Of a DNA stretch of 64,000 nucleotides, positions 53,402 to 61,935 are shown in pieces. The stretch is from CAZSDP01 sp964605665 (lineage in GTDB: Bacteria; Planctomycetota; UBA8108; UBA1146). The position numbers and the translations under genes are program-made. The stretch spans positions 62,001-126,000 of the forward strand of contig CAZSDP010000005.1 of the NCBI GenBank assembly GCA_964605665.1, read 5' to 3'. Position 1 is the first letter of the stretch. Each line of letters begins with the position of its first letter. Below the pieces are notes generated by a model, which saw only the letters and a list, made by a program, of their open reading frames with translations, did not search any database and had not been told where the DNA came from.

Positions 53402-54697
53402 ATCAGTGCGATTCGACTCTCTCCGCTGCTCGACTTTGATCAGTTCCGCCATCGATTCGGCGAACGCTTTCCCGATCTGCGTGATGGTCCTCGCCGAACC
53501 CATGTAGTGGAAATCAAAGTTTGACGTACTCTCCGTCAATAGGGTGTGTTCCCGGGCAGAGAAGTGTTCTCGGTAGAGAGTCTCGGTGTTTTGGCGTCCC
53601 TCTTCTTTGGTGAGTTCTCCAGCTGCGACGGCTTCTTTGATCTGATCGATGCGTGGTTCGATCGCTCGCTCTCGAGCTCGAAGCATCACCACTTCCATAT
53701 CCCAAAATGGAGCGGTCGGGACCGCCGCCACCGTGCCTGAGAACTCCGGAAGAGTCGCGGTTTTCGCCATCGCCTCTCTGAAGTTGCCATGGACACCTCG
53801 GTAGCGTCGTTGATCGGGGGGATACTGGTCGAGGGGACCACCGACTCCCATCACGCCGATGACCACCGGGAGATTCGGCGCGGAGAGATCGCGACGGAGG
53901 TCGCGAATCAGCTGGGCGAGAAGTGTCGTGTAGCGGTCGTAACCGCCAGGTTCTGCTCGGTTCGGGTAGACCCCCCGATCGACCATGTCGTTCCAACCCT
54001 GGAACCAGACCAACCCTGCGAGTTGAACTCCATCTTCCAAGGCCTCATCGGGATAGAGCTTCGAGAGGTCTGCCAACGTCTCTTTGACATGCTCACACAT
54101 CAGACGGTACGACTGACCTGTCGCTTCTGCTCTCTCTTCTTGCAGCTGTTGAAGGTCTTTTCCTTGCTCTTGGAACTCCCGCAGTTGACTGTTGCTGTAG
54201 GGGTGCGGGCCTGCGCTCGGGGGTCTAAAGTCGGTGTGAAGGCTCTTTCCACCCCAGGCGGTTTTGATGAGCAAGATCGGCTCTCCGAGCAACTGTTGCA
54301 GTTCGAATCCGAAGGTCAATTCCGGTCCGATCTTGGGGCCTCGTTCGTGGGCCCCGTATCCGACCGTCAATGCGCCGTACTTCTCTTGCGGAGACGAGCC
54401 GATCGAAGTGATCTGCACCTCTTCATGAATGCGGGGGGTCCCGTCATGGTGATGGAGTTGTTCGTAGATCGGGGTCGTGACACGATCGAGTCGCAATGTC
54501 TCGAGGGTGCGGACATCGGCATGCCCTTGCATATTTGACTGCCCCGCAAGGATGAAGACTTTGAGGGGTGCCCCCTCTTCCGAATTTGACCGGCCGTGGG
54601 TGGCGGCGCAACTGGTGGCCAGTGTGAAGTAACAGAGCGCTGCGAGGAGAGCTCGACCGGTGAGTGCGACGCGGTGAGAACGAGAGCTAGCGCTCAT
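53399..54697 (-). CDS. sialate O-acetylesterase-type (SASA) SGNH hydrolase
   Basis: A 432-residue exported esterase. Signal peptide with a possible lipid-attachment cysteine (ATSC at about 27-30). Catalytic-block residues: FILAGQSNMQG (49-58, Ser nucleophile in GQSN), KTAWGGKSL, LVWFQGWNDM and a final His/Asp region, as in the SASA/DUF303 family that removes acetyl groups from sialic acid or plant/algal polysaccharides. ATG at 54697 has GAGGGG upstream; the TTG just before is less likely. It probably works on algal or marine glycans. Confidence 0.88.
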   Translation of the reverse strand: MSASSRSHRVALTGRALLAALCYFTLATSCAATHGRSNSEEGAPLKVFILAGQSNMQGHADVRTLETLRLDRVTTPIYEQLHHHDGTPRIHEEVQITSIGSSPQEKYGALTVGYGAHERGPKIGPELTFGFELQQLLGEPILLIKTAWGGKSLHTDFRPPSAGPHPYSNSQLREFQEQGKDLQQLQEERAEATGQSYRLMCEHVKETLADLSKLYPDEALEDGVQLAGLVWFQGWNDMVDRGVYPNRAEPGGYDRYTTLLAQLIRDLRRDLSAPNLPVVIGVMGVGGPLDQYPPDQRRYRGVHGNFREAMAKTATLPEFSGTVAAVPTAPFWDMEVVMLRARERAIEPRIDQIKEAVAAGELTKEEGRQNTETLYREHFSAREHTLLTESTSNFDFHYMGSARTITQIGKAFAESMAELIKVEQRRESNRTD

Positions 54698-54724
54698 CAA
54701 ATCCCCTCGATCCGTGGCTCGGTT

Positions 54725-55426
54725 CTACTTTTCGCCGGCGAGGAAGGCGCGGGCGCGCGTTTCTTCATCGGGTGCATGCCGGAGGATTCGGCGAGCGGCT
54801 CCGGCGTAGAGATCGGCGACGTCAACATAGGACTCTTGCTCCATCGGCAGAAGGGGGAGGCGCTCGGGGGGAAGCGGGGTGATGCCTCCGCTTTGTGCGG
54901 CCGCGAGTTCCTCGAGACCGCGGGTGACAGAGACGCGCTCCGGCAGCATCGGGGTACCAAAGAAGAAGGTCAGCTCCGCGAGAGTCGGAGGCTCTTCAGC
55001 ATCGAAGTCAGGCACGATCACGATCAAGTAACCCGACTTCCAGCCGACGTTGGTGACTTCTGCGGGGTTTGCTCCGGCGAAGAGTACGGGTTGTCTCGTT
55101 TGTCGCGGTTTGACGAGACTTGCTTTCACTTCGAGGACGATCAGCCAGCCATTGCGAACTTCCGGCTGATCGGAGCGCCATGTCGATCGATAAGGAGTCT
55201 CCAATGAGAACCGCTGCGCTTCGACCACCCGGTTCACGCCATTCCCATCGTCAGCGATCGAAACGGGGGGGATCTCGTCTGCTCCAGACGCTGTGGCTTG
55301 AGGGAAAAGAGCCTGCGGTGTGATGAGGCAGAGCGCCAGGAGAAGGGCGAACTGTCGCCCAGCGGCGGCCGCTGGCAGCAGGAGGTCGCCACGACGATGT
55401 TTCGATTTAGTCGACCAGCATGACAT
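54725..55426 (-). CDS. exported protein, function unknown
   Basis: A 233-residue protein with a signal sequence (FALLLALCLITPQALFPQA) and a beta-rich body (GWLIVLEVKASLV, SGYLIVIVPDF, LAELTFFFGTPML) rising to a helical end. I do not recognise the family. The ATG overlaps the end of the upstream hydrolase gene and has GGAG upstream, so the two are coupled. Confidence 0.6.
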   Translation of the reverse strand: MSCWSTKSKHRRGDLLLPAAAAGRQFALLLALCLITPQALFPQATASGADEIPPVSIADDGNGVNRVVEAQRFSLETPYRSTWRSDQPEVRNGWLIVLEVKASLVKPRQTRQPVLFAGANPAEVTNVGWKSGYLIVIVPDFDAEEPPTLAELTFFFGTPMLPERVSVTRGLEELAAAQSGGITPLPPERLPLLPMEQESYVDVADLYAGAARRILRHAPDEETRARAFLAGEK

Positions 55427-58112
55427 CGTCGACTCCGATCTTTCCCACTGAGGTGCCAAAACCATTCCCAAATTGAAAGCGGAGAGTCGCGATCTTGCCG
55501 AGGTCCAACTGCGGGTCAGCGACTTCGAAGTCGGCGAGTCTGATGCGAATGGTGTGAAACTCATTGGACCACCCTGCTCCGAAACCGAGTCCGCCGCGTC
55601 GATAGGGAGTGGCGATTTCGGCGTACTCCCTCGTCGAGAGCGAAGCGGTCACTCCATCTCGATCGACGAGGGTGACGGTGAAATCGAGTGGACCATTGAT
55701 CAAGTTGGTATTGGGGTGTCGAGTCCCTTGGCAGACCCGGAAACTGAGGATGTTCCAGCGGCGCCAATTCTCGTCGATCCCTGCGGGAACACTCCACTCA
55801 TAGAATCGTTCCACGCCGTTGGCCCACTCGAAGACGAGACCGGCGGCGCTTTCGAAGGCGGAAGTGCCCGCCCAGGTCATCCCATTGAAACGATCGCTGA
55901 ACACGTGACTGAGCACTGCATTCCCATCGACCAGTTTTCCTTCCTGGACTTGATCGACGTCAAAGTTCACCGCCCAGCCGGAGCTGCTCTGGGAGAGATC
56001 GGGTGGAGTCTCCTGAAAGTCGTCGATGACAAACTGGGGGTGTTGTGGCCCAGCTCGATATTGATTCGCCAAGGTGAAGACTGCCATCGATTGGGCAGGA
56101 AGGAGATCACGGGGAGAGCGCTGTAGGTACTCGAGGGTCGCGCGATTCCCTTTCAGGTAGTACTCCATCAAGACGAGATAGTACGCCTCGGTGATCTCGT
56201 GAACTTCTGGGCGTGGGATTTGTGCAGGTCCCACGCCGTCGGGAAATCCGCAGCAGTTGAAGTCGTTGTGATCTGCCCCCTGAATATAGGTGACTTGGGT
56301 CGGTCCTTCCGCGGCGGAAACGATACGGAAGAACTGGCAGACTGGGCAGTCGACCCCGCCTGTCACATCTCCGTCCGCGGAGCCCGCCAGGAGGTGGTAG
56401 GGCACTCCATGTGGATTTGAATTGCTGATGCCGAGGAAGAAGGTCGGTGCGATCGAAGAGATCAGCTTGAGGTCGGAGGCGGAGAAGTTGAAGGGGGTGT
56501 ATATACCGTCGTCGATCCGATCGTAGGCGCGAACGACACCTTCCCCTCCCCGACTGTGTCCGATCCAGGCCATCTGGTCGGTCCTGACCTTGCCTGCCAA
56601 CGCACCGCCGAGCAGGGTGTCCACATTGCCTTGGAAGTACTCAACATTGGACAAGGTGGTCGAGGAAGCCGCATCGACTCCAGGCATCGTGTTGTTCATA
56701 TGGCTCATGACCACGTAGCCGTGAGAAGAGAGATGCTCCCCGAGATAATCGTACCAAGTGTATTCGTGCCCGTTGCCGTGACTGATGACCACGAGAGGCT
56801 GCGGATCGAGACTCTGCAAGTCGGTGGGATAGTAGACGCGCTGAGTGGTGAAGCCGCCAGCTGAGAGGTCCGAGGTGGTCACTGCGTACGGTCCTAGTTC
56901 CGTGAGCTGTTTGACCACCGAAAATGCGGGACCCCGATCTCCGCCGTCGAGAATGTCTCCAGGATCGAGGAACCCATCTTGTCCGAAGTCGAGCACGACA
57001 TCGTAGTCGCGGGAGACGAGAGTGCCCGCATTGAGCCCTCCGGTCCAAGCGGGAATGATCATCTCCACGATCGAGTTCCCGTCGAGAGTGAGGGTTTCCA
57101 CCATCCCCGTGATGTCGGTCAGCGAATTGTCGGCGACCCACTCTCCGCCATCACGATGGCCGACGATGTAGAGATCGAAGGTTTCACCGATTCGATCTCG
57201 GTAACGGAGTGGGTCGATGGCGACCGAGACCTCGTCGAGTTCGATCGGAATCGACTGAGCAAATCGGAAGAAGGGAGCATCGTTGAGCGGATTGCCGGCG
57301 AGGCCGGGGAAGGGGCCGGCGGTGATCGGTAGCTCCGTCTGGGCGCCACTTTCGAGAGAGGTGGCCACGAGACGGGTGGAGATCGCCTCGTCTCCATTGA
57401 GGAGTAAACTGACCGGCAGTTCTGAGATCAGAAAGACGGCGGGGAGGGGGACGTTTGTTCCGTCGGTGCGGTACAGCGACAGCCCCGGATCCACCGTTGA
57501 AAGTTCGACTCCGCCGCTGCTCACCACGGAAGGGATTCCGATGGTCAGCGGGCGCATCCCGAGTTCTTTTTGCGGAAATTCCGCGGCGTCCGCTGGGGGC
57601 GTTTGCGGAATCAAAAAGACGCTCTGACTCTCCCCAGCCGATCCTCCGTAGAGGATGTCGATGGTCGGAGGGACGAAATTTGGGCAACCGGGCACCGGTC
57701 CCACGCAATCCAAGTTGTCCGCGGTCAGGTCGGTCCCGCAACTCCCTTGAGGAGGCGGGGGGGGAAGACTCTGGTCGACGAACAAGAAGGTCAGCAGCAG
57801 AATCGGATCGGAGAGGTTGATCGCTCCATCGTCGTTGATGTCGTAAGCGTCGAAGCAATTTGGAGTGGCGACACCGTCGACGAAAAGCCAATTGAGAGTC
57901 CCGATGGCGTCCGCGAGATCGATATTGCCGTCACCGTTGATATCGGCGCGGATAAATCCCCAAGTGCCCAACCCTGCGCAGAGGGGTGAGGTGGGGAGGA
58001 GGATCAACGCTCCGAGAAAGAGAGCGTAGATCGCAGAGAGCCGGAGTCGAACAGGTCGGAGACAACTCCGAGGATTCTCTCGATCGGGGACACTGAACAA
58101 AGGGCTCTCCAT
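55407..58112 (-). CDS. secreted alpha/beta hydrolase with N-terminal dockerin-like repeats
   Basis: A 901-residue exported protein. Signal peptide (about 25-46, IYALFLGALILLPTSPLCA). Residues 53-120 hold a planctomycete dockerin-like pair, RADINGDGNIDLADAIGTL and AYDINDDGAINLSDPILLL, unusually at the N-terminus. The middle has a beta domain (150-420), then an alpha/beta hydrolase with GHSRGG (about 517-522, Ser nucleophile) and later Asp/His (AGSADGDVTGG, GADHNDF), of the lipase/PET-hydrolase-like class. The C-terminus (about 740-900) is a jelly-roll-like domain. ATG 58112 has AGGAGC upstream. Substrate unknown; ester bonds in polysaccharides or lipids are likely. Confidence 0.82.
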   Translation of the reverse strand: MESPLFSVPDRENPRSCLRPVRLRLSAIYALFLGALILLPTSPLCAGLGTWGFIRADINGDGNIDLADAIGTLNWLFVDGVATPNCFDAYDINDDGAINLSDPILLLTFLFVDQSLPPPPPQGSCGTDLTADNLDCVGPVPGCPNFVPPTIDILYGGSAGESQSVFLIPQTPPADAAEFPQKELGMRPLTIGIPSVVSSGGVELSTVDPGLSLYRTDGTNVPLPAVFLISELPVSLLLNGDEAISTRLVATSLESGAQTELPITAGPFPGLAGNPLNDAPFFRFAQSIPIELDEVSVAIDPLRYRDRIGETFDLYIVGHRDGGEWVADNSLTDITGMVETLTLDGNSIVEMIIPAWTGGLNAGTLVSRDYDVVLDFGQDGFLDPGDILDGGDRGPAFSVVKQLTELGPYAVTTSDLSAGGFTTQRVYYPTDLQSLDPQPLVVISHGNGHEYTWYDYLGEHLSSHGYVVMSHMNNTMPGVDAASSTTLSNVEYFQGNVDTLLGGALAGKVRTDQMAWIGHSRGGEGVVRAYDRIDDGIYTPFNFSASDLKLISSIAPTFFLGISNSNPHGVPYHLLAGSADGDVTGGVDCPVCQFFRIVSAAEGPTQVTYIQGADHNDFNCCGFPDGVGPAQIPRPEVHEITEAYYLVLMEYYLKGNRATLEYLQRSPRDLLPAQSMAVFTLANQYRAGPQHPQFVIDDFQETPPDLSQSSSGWAVNFDVDQVQEGKLVDGNAVLSHVFSDRFNGMTWAGTSAFESAAGLVFEWANGVERFYEWSVPAGIDENWRRWNILSFRVCQGTRHPNTNLINGPLDFTVTLVDRDGVTASLSTREYAEIATPYRRGGLGFGAGWSNEFHTIRIRLADFEVADPQLDLGKIATLRFQFGNGFGTSVGKIGVDDVMLVD

Positions 58113-58140
58113 ATTCCAGCTCCTGCGAAAGCTGACGGCG

Positions 58141-58206
58141 CTGCTTCAAACCGGACTGCTTCAAACCGGACTGCTTCAAACCGCGCTACTTCAAATCGCA
58201 CTGCTT
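58141..58206. repeat. 15-base tandem repeats in the leader of the hydrolase gene
   Basis: CTGCTTCAAACCGGA is repeated twice exactly and then twice with changes (CTGCTTCAAACCGCG, CTACTTCAAATCGCA), about 30-90 bases upstream of the start codon. Confidence 0.85.
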
Positions 58207-58611
58207 TGCCTGGGCTCCTGTTGACCGCACCGTTTTTGACGAAACTGCGGGGATCGCTTCGATCGGTTGGAGTCCGCGCAGGTGTGAAGGCTGATCGCAG
58301 GATCGATTCGAACTGCCCTGGGTCAAGGCTCTGAGGCGGTGATTCTCTTCCCCAGTCAGCATATCCCTCCACCGGGGTGAGGGAAAGGTGGCGGTCGCTC
58401 CGCTCCTCTGTTCGTTATGGAGAGAACCCGCTTCGAGAATTTCGCGTCGCTTCGGCGTTCTGAGAGCTCACGGAGTCCGGACCACAGAGCAACTCACGCA
58501 CTGCAACACACGCAGAGCAACTCAAGCTGAGAAAAGTCACACTGCAAAGTGGCGAGTCATCCGGCGAGGGATGCGAGTGACGGGGTGGGTCGTTGCAGGG
58601 TGGTGAATAAC

Positions 58612-58635
58612 GGGGCGGGGAATGACGGGGCGGGG
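58612..58635 (+). other. predicted G-quadruplex motif
   Basis: GGGG-C-GGGG-AATGAC-GGGG-C-GGGG, four runs of four guanines with short loops, on the plus strand of a noncoding stretch 60 bases from the terminator. Confidence 0.6.
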
Positions 58636-58687
58636 ACAGCGAGAGATCACGAGGACTCTCCGCTGGGAGTTCTGTTCGACTTCCGCC

Positions 58688-58734
58688 AAAAAAAAAAAAA
58701 GAACTACCCGGGAAGGGTAGTTCCTCATTTTTTT
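58688..58734. terminator. bidirectional intrinsic terminator
   Basis: GAACTACCC (58701-58709) pairs with GGGTAGTTC (58715-58723), loop GGGAA, flanked by 13 A on the left and seven T on the right. It terminates tRNA-Asp on the minus strand and could also stop plus-strand transcription. Confidence 0.9.
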
Positions 58735-58783
58735 CCGAGGGCTTCTCCCGTGGCCTGGGAGAGTATTGCAGATCCGCTGCTGG

Positions 58784-58857
<74 letters not shown>

Positions 58858-59079
58858 GACAACTGCGGATCTGCGTCGGGCGCGCCATCGAAGGCCCCCG
58901 CACGGGAACTCCTTCGAAGCGCTCATCGGAGCATAACATCCTGGCACGAGACCTGGCGATTTCTCCGACGGTCCAGGAGAATATCGACTTCCGGAGATCT
59001 GTCAAGTCGCTGTCTCGACCCTGTTTCGGGCAATCTCGGTCGATTTCCTTCGCATCCCCTTTTCAGTGAAAGAAAACGA

Positions 59080-59496
59080 ATGCAGATCTCCCCTGAACTC
59101 TGGGAAGCCTACGAGGCCGCCACGGTCGAAGTGCACCTCCCCGAAAAGAAGTTTGTTTTTCCTCCCGTCTCTTCCCAGATCGCTCCCCAGATCCCCTTGG
59201 AGCTCGTTCCAGCTGGAGTCGTGATCACCGCCTGGAATCCCGGCTCGAGGCGCCTCAGCGAGGCGGAGAACGGTCAGCGGCACGAAAAACTGAGCGCCGA
59301 GGTGACGAGCCGCGGCTGGCTTTCTTTTCCTGCCGTCGGGCATGACGGAGCAGGGATTTGGCGAGAAGAGAGCTTCGCGGTGGTGGACCCACCCCTCGGC
59401 GAGGCGCTGGAACTTGCGGCCCTCTTTTCGCAGAATGCGGTTTACAGGTGGGAGGGCGAGATTTGGCGAGTCCTGACCGTTCCTAAAAGTTCCTGA
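59080..59496 (+). CDS. DUF3293 protein
   Basis: A 138-residue protein with the DUF3293 pattern: VVITAWNPGSRRLSEAENG, WLSFPAVGHDGAGIWREESF, ALFSQNAVYRWEGEIWRVL. Cytoplasmic, function unknown. ATG at 59080; AAAGAAAACGA upstream is a weak ribosome-binding site, but the family starts with the same Trp-containing helix. The upstream part of the larger open frame crosses the tRNA-Asp gene and is not coding. Confidence 0.85.
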   Translation: MQISPELWEAYEAATVEVHLPEKKFVFPPVSSQIAPQIPLELVPAGVVITAWNPGSRRLSEAENGQRHEKLSAEVTSRGWLSFPAVGHDGAGIWREESFAVVDPPLGEALELAALFSQNAVYRWEGEIWRVLTVPKSS

Positions 59497-59690
59497 GAGA
59501 TTTGGAACGGTGGGGCGATGGACCGGCGCTGGCGGTTGATCCTCGCAGTGAACGGGAGTGGAGGTGAGCTTCTCTCCGTGGTTCTCCAGAAATGCTCGAT
59601 CGAGATGCAGCGATCACGCTCCCTCGTGAGGCAATGCTGTCAAAATTTGGTACTGCTCTCCTCAAGCCAGAACTCTCGGAAAGGTTCCCG

Positions 59691-60527
59691 ATGCGACTTG
59701 CGGTATGTAGCTGGTCTCTTTCGCGCGAAAATCTGCCTGCGCTGATCGAACGGACCCAGCGCTGTGGCGTCACGGCAGTCCAACTCGCCCTCGATCCGGT
59801 CCGCGAATCGTGGGGGGTGATGGAGACCGCAGCAGCCCTCTCCGAAGCGGGGATCGAAATCTGCTCGGGAATGATGGAGATGGCGGGGGAAGACTACAGC
59901 ACTCTCGAGTCGATTCGGCAGACGGGCGGAGTCCGTCTTGACGAACATTGGCAGCAGAATCTCGCTGCAGCCCGAGCCAACGCGGCGATTGCCAAGGAGT
60001 TGGGTATTCAGCTCGTCACCTTCCATGCGGGATTCATCCCACACGATGCCGAGGATCCACTGCGCGCTCGAATGTTGGAGAGGCTTCGCGAGATCTGCGA
60101 TGTCTTTCTCGAGCACTCGATCGAGGTCGCGTTCGAGACCGGCCAAGAGACTGCGGAAACTCTCCTCGATGCACTGCGTGAACTCGACCGCGGTGGGGTC
60201 GGAGTCAACTTCGATCCCGCGAACATGATCCTCTACGGGATGGGGGATCCGATCGATGCGGTTCGTCGTCTCGCGTCCCGAATCCGGCAGGTTCACATCA
60301 AAGATGCTGAACCTGCGAAGGTCGAAGGGGAGTGGGGGACAGAAGTGGTCGCTGGGCATGGAAGCGTCGACTGGGACCGTTTCCTCGGCATCATCTCCGC
60401 TCTCGATCCCGGGGTCGATCTGGTGGTCGAACGAGAGGCCGGCGATGAACGAGTTCTCGATGTTCGAACCGGGGTGGCGATGGTTCGTCAGACTTTGGCA
60501 GCACTCAACCAGGAGATTCCCCGATGA
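59691..60527 (+). CDS. sugar phosphate isomerase/epimerase, TIM barrel
   Basis: A 278-residue protein of the xylose-isomerase-like TIM-barrel family. Seen: LAVCSWSL at the first strand, TFHAGFIPH with a metal-binding His, VAFETGQE, GVNFDPANMIL and RQVHIKDAEP, EVVAGHGSVDW. Metal-dependent sugar epimerase or isomerase; substrate unknown. ATG 59691 has GGAAAGG six bases upstream. It overlaps the next gene by four bases (ATGA) and is the first gene of a carbohydrate unit. Confidence 0.88.
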   Translation: MRLAVCSWSLSRENLPALIERTQRCGVTAVQLALDPVRESWGVMETAAALSEAGIEICSGMMEMAGEDYSTLESIRQTGGVRLDEHWQQNLAAARANAAIAKELGIQLVTFHAGFIPHDAEDPLRARMLERLREICDVFLEHSIEVAFETGQETAETLLDALRELDRGGVGVNFDPANMILYGMGDPIDAVRRLASRIRQVHIKDAEPAKVEGEWGTEVVAGHGSVDWDRFLGIISALDPGVDLVVEREAGDERVLDVRTGVAMVRQTLAALNQEIPR

Positions 60528-61537
60528 CAGTAGGAGTCGGAGTGATCGGCTTGGGCTTTATGGGGAGTGTCCATCTCCGTGCCCTCGAAAAGGCTGCGGC
60601 GGATGGAGTTTCGGTGCGGACCGTGGCGGTTTGGGATCCTCGCGCCGATCGGCGTGAGCAGGAGACTGGAGTGCGCGGGAACATCACGCAAACCGATGAC
60701 GCGCCCCTCTTCGATCGAGCCAAAGTTGCGGTGGAGTCCGACCTGAACTCCTTTCTCTCCCGTTCCGATTTGGATCTGGTCTCAATCTGCTCCCCGACCG
60801 ATTCCCATATCGAGTTGATTGAGCAAGCGGTCGCCGCGGGGAAATCGGTGGTGGTCGAGAAGCCGGTGTCTCTCGATGCTGCCGAGATCGAGGCGACTGC
60901 CGAGCTTGCTGAGGCTGCGGGAGTCATTGTGATGCCCGCGATGTGCATCCGCTTCTGGCCCGGTTGGCGTTGGCTCAAAGATGCGATCGAGTCGGGGCGC
61001 TACGGTGCTCTGCACTCGCTGCGGTTGTCGCGGACAGGAGCACCTCCCGCTTGGTCGAGTGACTTCTACGGCGATCCGAATCGCTGTGGGGATGCGATCT
61101 GCGATCTGCACATCCACGATGTCGATTTTCTCCGCTGGACATTGGGGATGCCGGTTGCAGTGTCGAGCGTGGGAACGACGCGCCATCTCTCGACTCGATA
61201 CTTCTACCAGTCTGGTCCGACCTTCGTCGAGGCAGAAGGGGGATGGCTCTCTGCACCGTCGACTCCGTTTCGCATGACCTTCCGCGCCTGTTTTGAAGGC
61301 GCGGTGGTGTGTTTTGACAGCGACGATGACCCACCGCTCACGCTCTACACGGACGTGGGAGCTGAGCAGCCCGATCTTCCGTCGGGAGACGGTTATGACG
61401 GTGAACTGAGGCACATGATCGATTGCCTCCAAAGAGAGGCAGAGCCGGAAGCGACTCTGGCAGAGGCCGCGGAAGTGATGCACATCATCGATGCGGAGCG
61501 ACGCAGCCTCGAATCGGGTCAGCAGATCGAGCTATAG
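60524..61537 (+). CDS. Gfo/Idh/MocA family NAD(P)-dependent oxidoreductase
   Basis: A 337-residue sugar dehydrogenase. Rossmann start VIGLGFMGSVHLRAL, the family tag VVVEKPVSLD, and the central CDLHIHDVDFLRWTLG holding substrate-binding/catalytic histidines. Likely oxidises a sugar or inositol. Coupled with the TIM-barrel gene by an ATGA overlap, which suggests they act on the same sugar. Confidence 0.9.
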   Translation: MTVGVGVIGLGFMGSVHLRALEKAAADGVSVRTVAVWDPRADRREQETGVRGNITQTDDAPLFDRAKVAVESDLNSFLSRSDLDLVSICSPTDSHIELIEQAVAAGKSVVVEKPVSLDAAEIEATAELAEAAGVIVMPAMCIRFWPGWRWLKDAIESGRYGALHSLRLSRTGAPPAWSSDFYGDPNRCGDAICDLHIHDVDFLRWTLGMPVAVSSVGTTRHLSTRYFYQSGPTFVEAEGGWLSAPSTPFRMTFRACFEGAVVCFDSDDDPPLTLYTDVGAEQPDLPSGDGYDGELRHMIDCLQREAEPEATLAEAAEVMHIIDAERRSLESGQQIEL

Positions 61538-61935
61538 GATCAGGAGACTGGGAGATTCTCTGAGACAACGATCGGCGAAGCTGCGCCGATCGAAGAGAGC
61601 TTCGATGGCAAGAATCGGCGCTTGGAGTCGTTTCCCCCCGTGCGTTTCTCTCTTTGACTTTTCTCCCTCTGGAACGGGGTCTGCGACTCTCAGTCCGTCT
61701 CCTTCATCGGGGATGAAACCATCCATTCTCCAGATATTCTCAGATTCAACGCCAGGTGTCGCTGCCGAGTGATTTCCCCCCTCTGGCCGATGAGAGCCAA
61801 TTCCGATAGGGTGGAGCGACCGAAACAGATCAGGGCTCTAGGAGATCGATCGATCCTTGGACTGAGGGGAGCGACGTGGTGTCGCACTCCACGGATGATG
61901 ACGATCTCGACCGTTTCGATTCGTGGGGGAGGAAC
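61538..61935. other. intergenic region with hairpin
   Basis: About 400 bases. Besides the palindrome at 61569-61592 no gene is supported; short ORFs here have no plausible starts or motifs. Confidence 0.5.
61569..61592 (+). terminator. hairpin after the oxidoreductase gene
   Basis: CGATCGGCG and CGCCGATCG form a perfect 9-bp stem around AAGCTG, 32 bases after the stop. No T-tract. Confidence 0.45.

Larger units (their letters stand above)
58113..58783. other. repeat-rich intergenic region
   Basis: About 670 bases upstream of the hydrolase and downstream of tRNA-Asp (minus strand). It contains a 15-base repeat array (58141-58200), imperfect GACGGGG/CGGGG repeats with a perfect four-quartet G-quadruplex motif (58612-58635) and the tRNA terminator. 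The ORFs running through it are low-complexity and rejected as genes. Confidence 0.6.
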
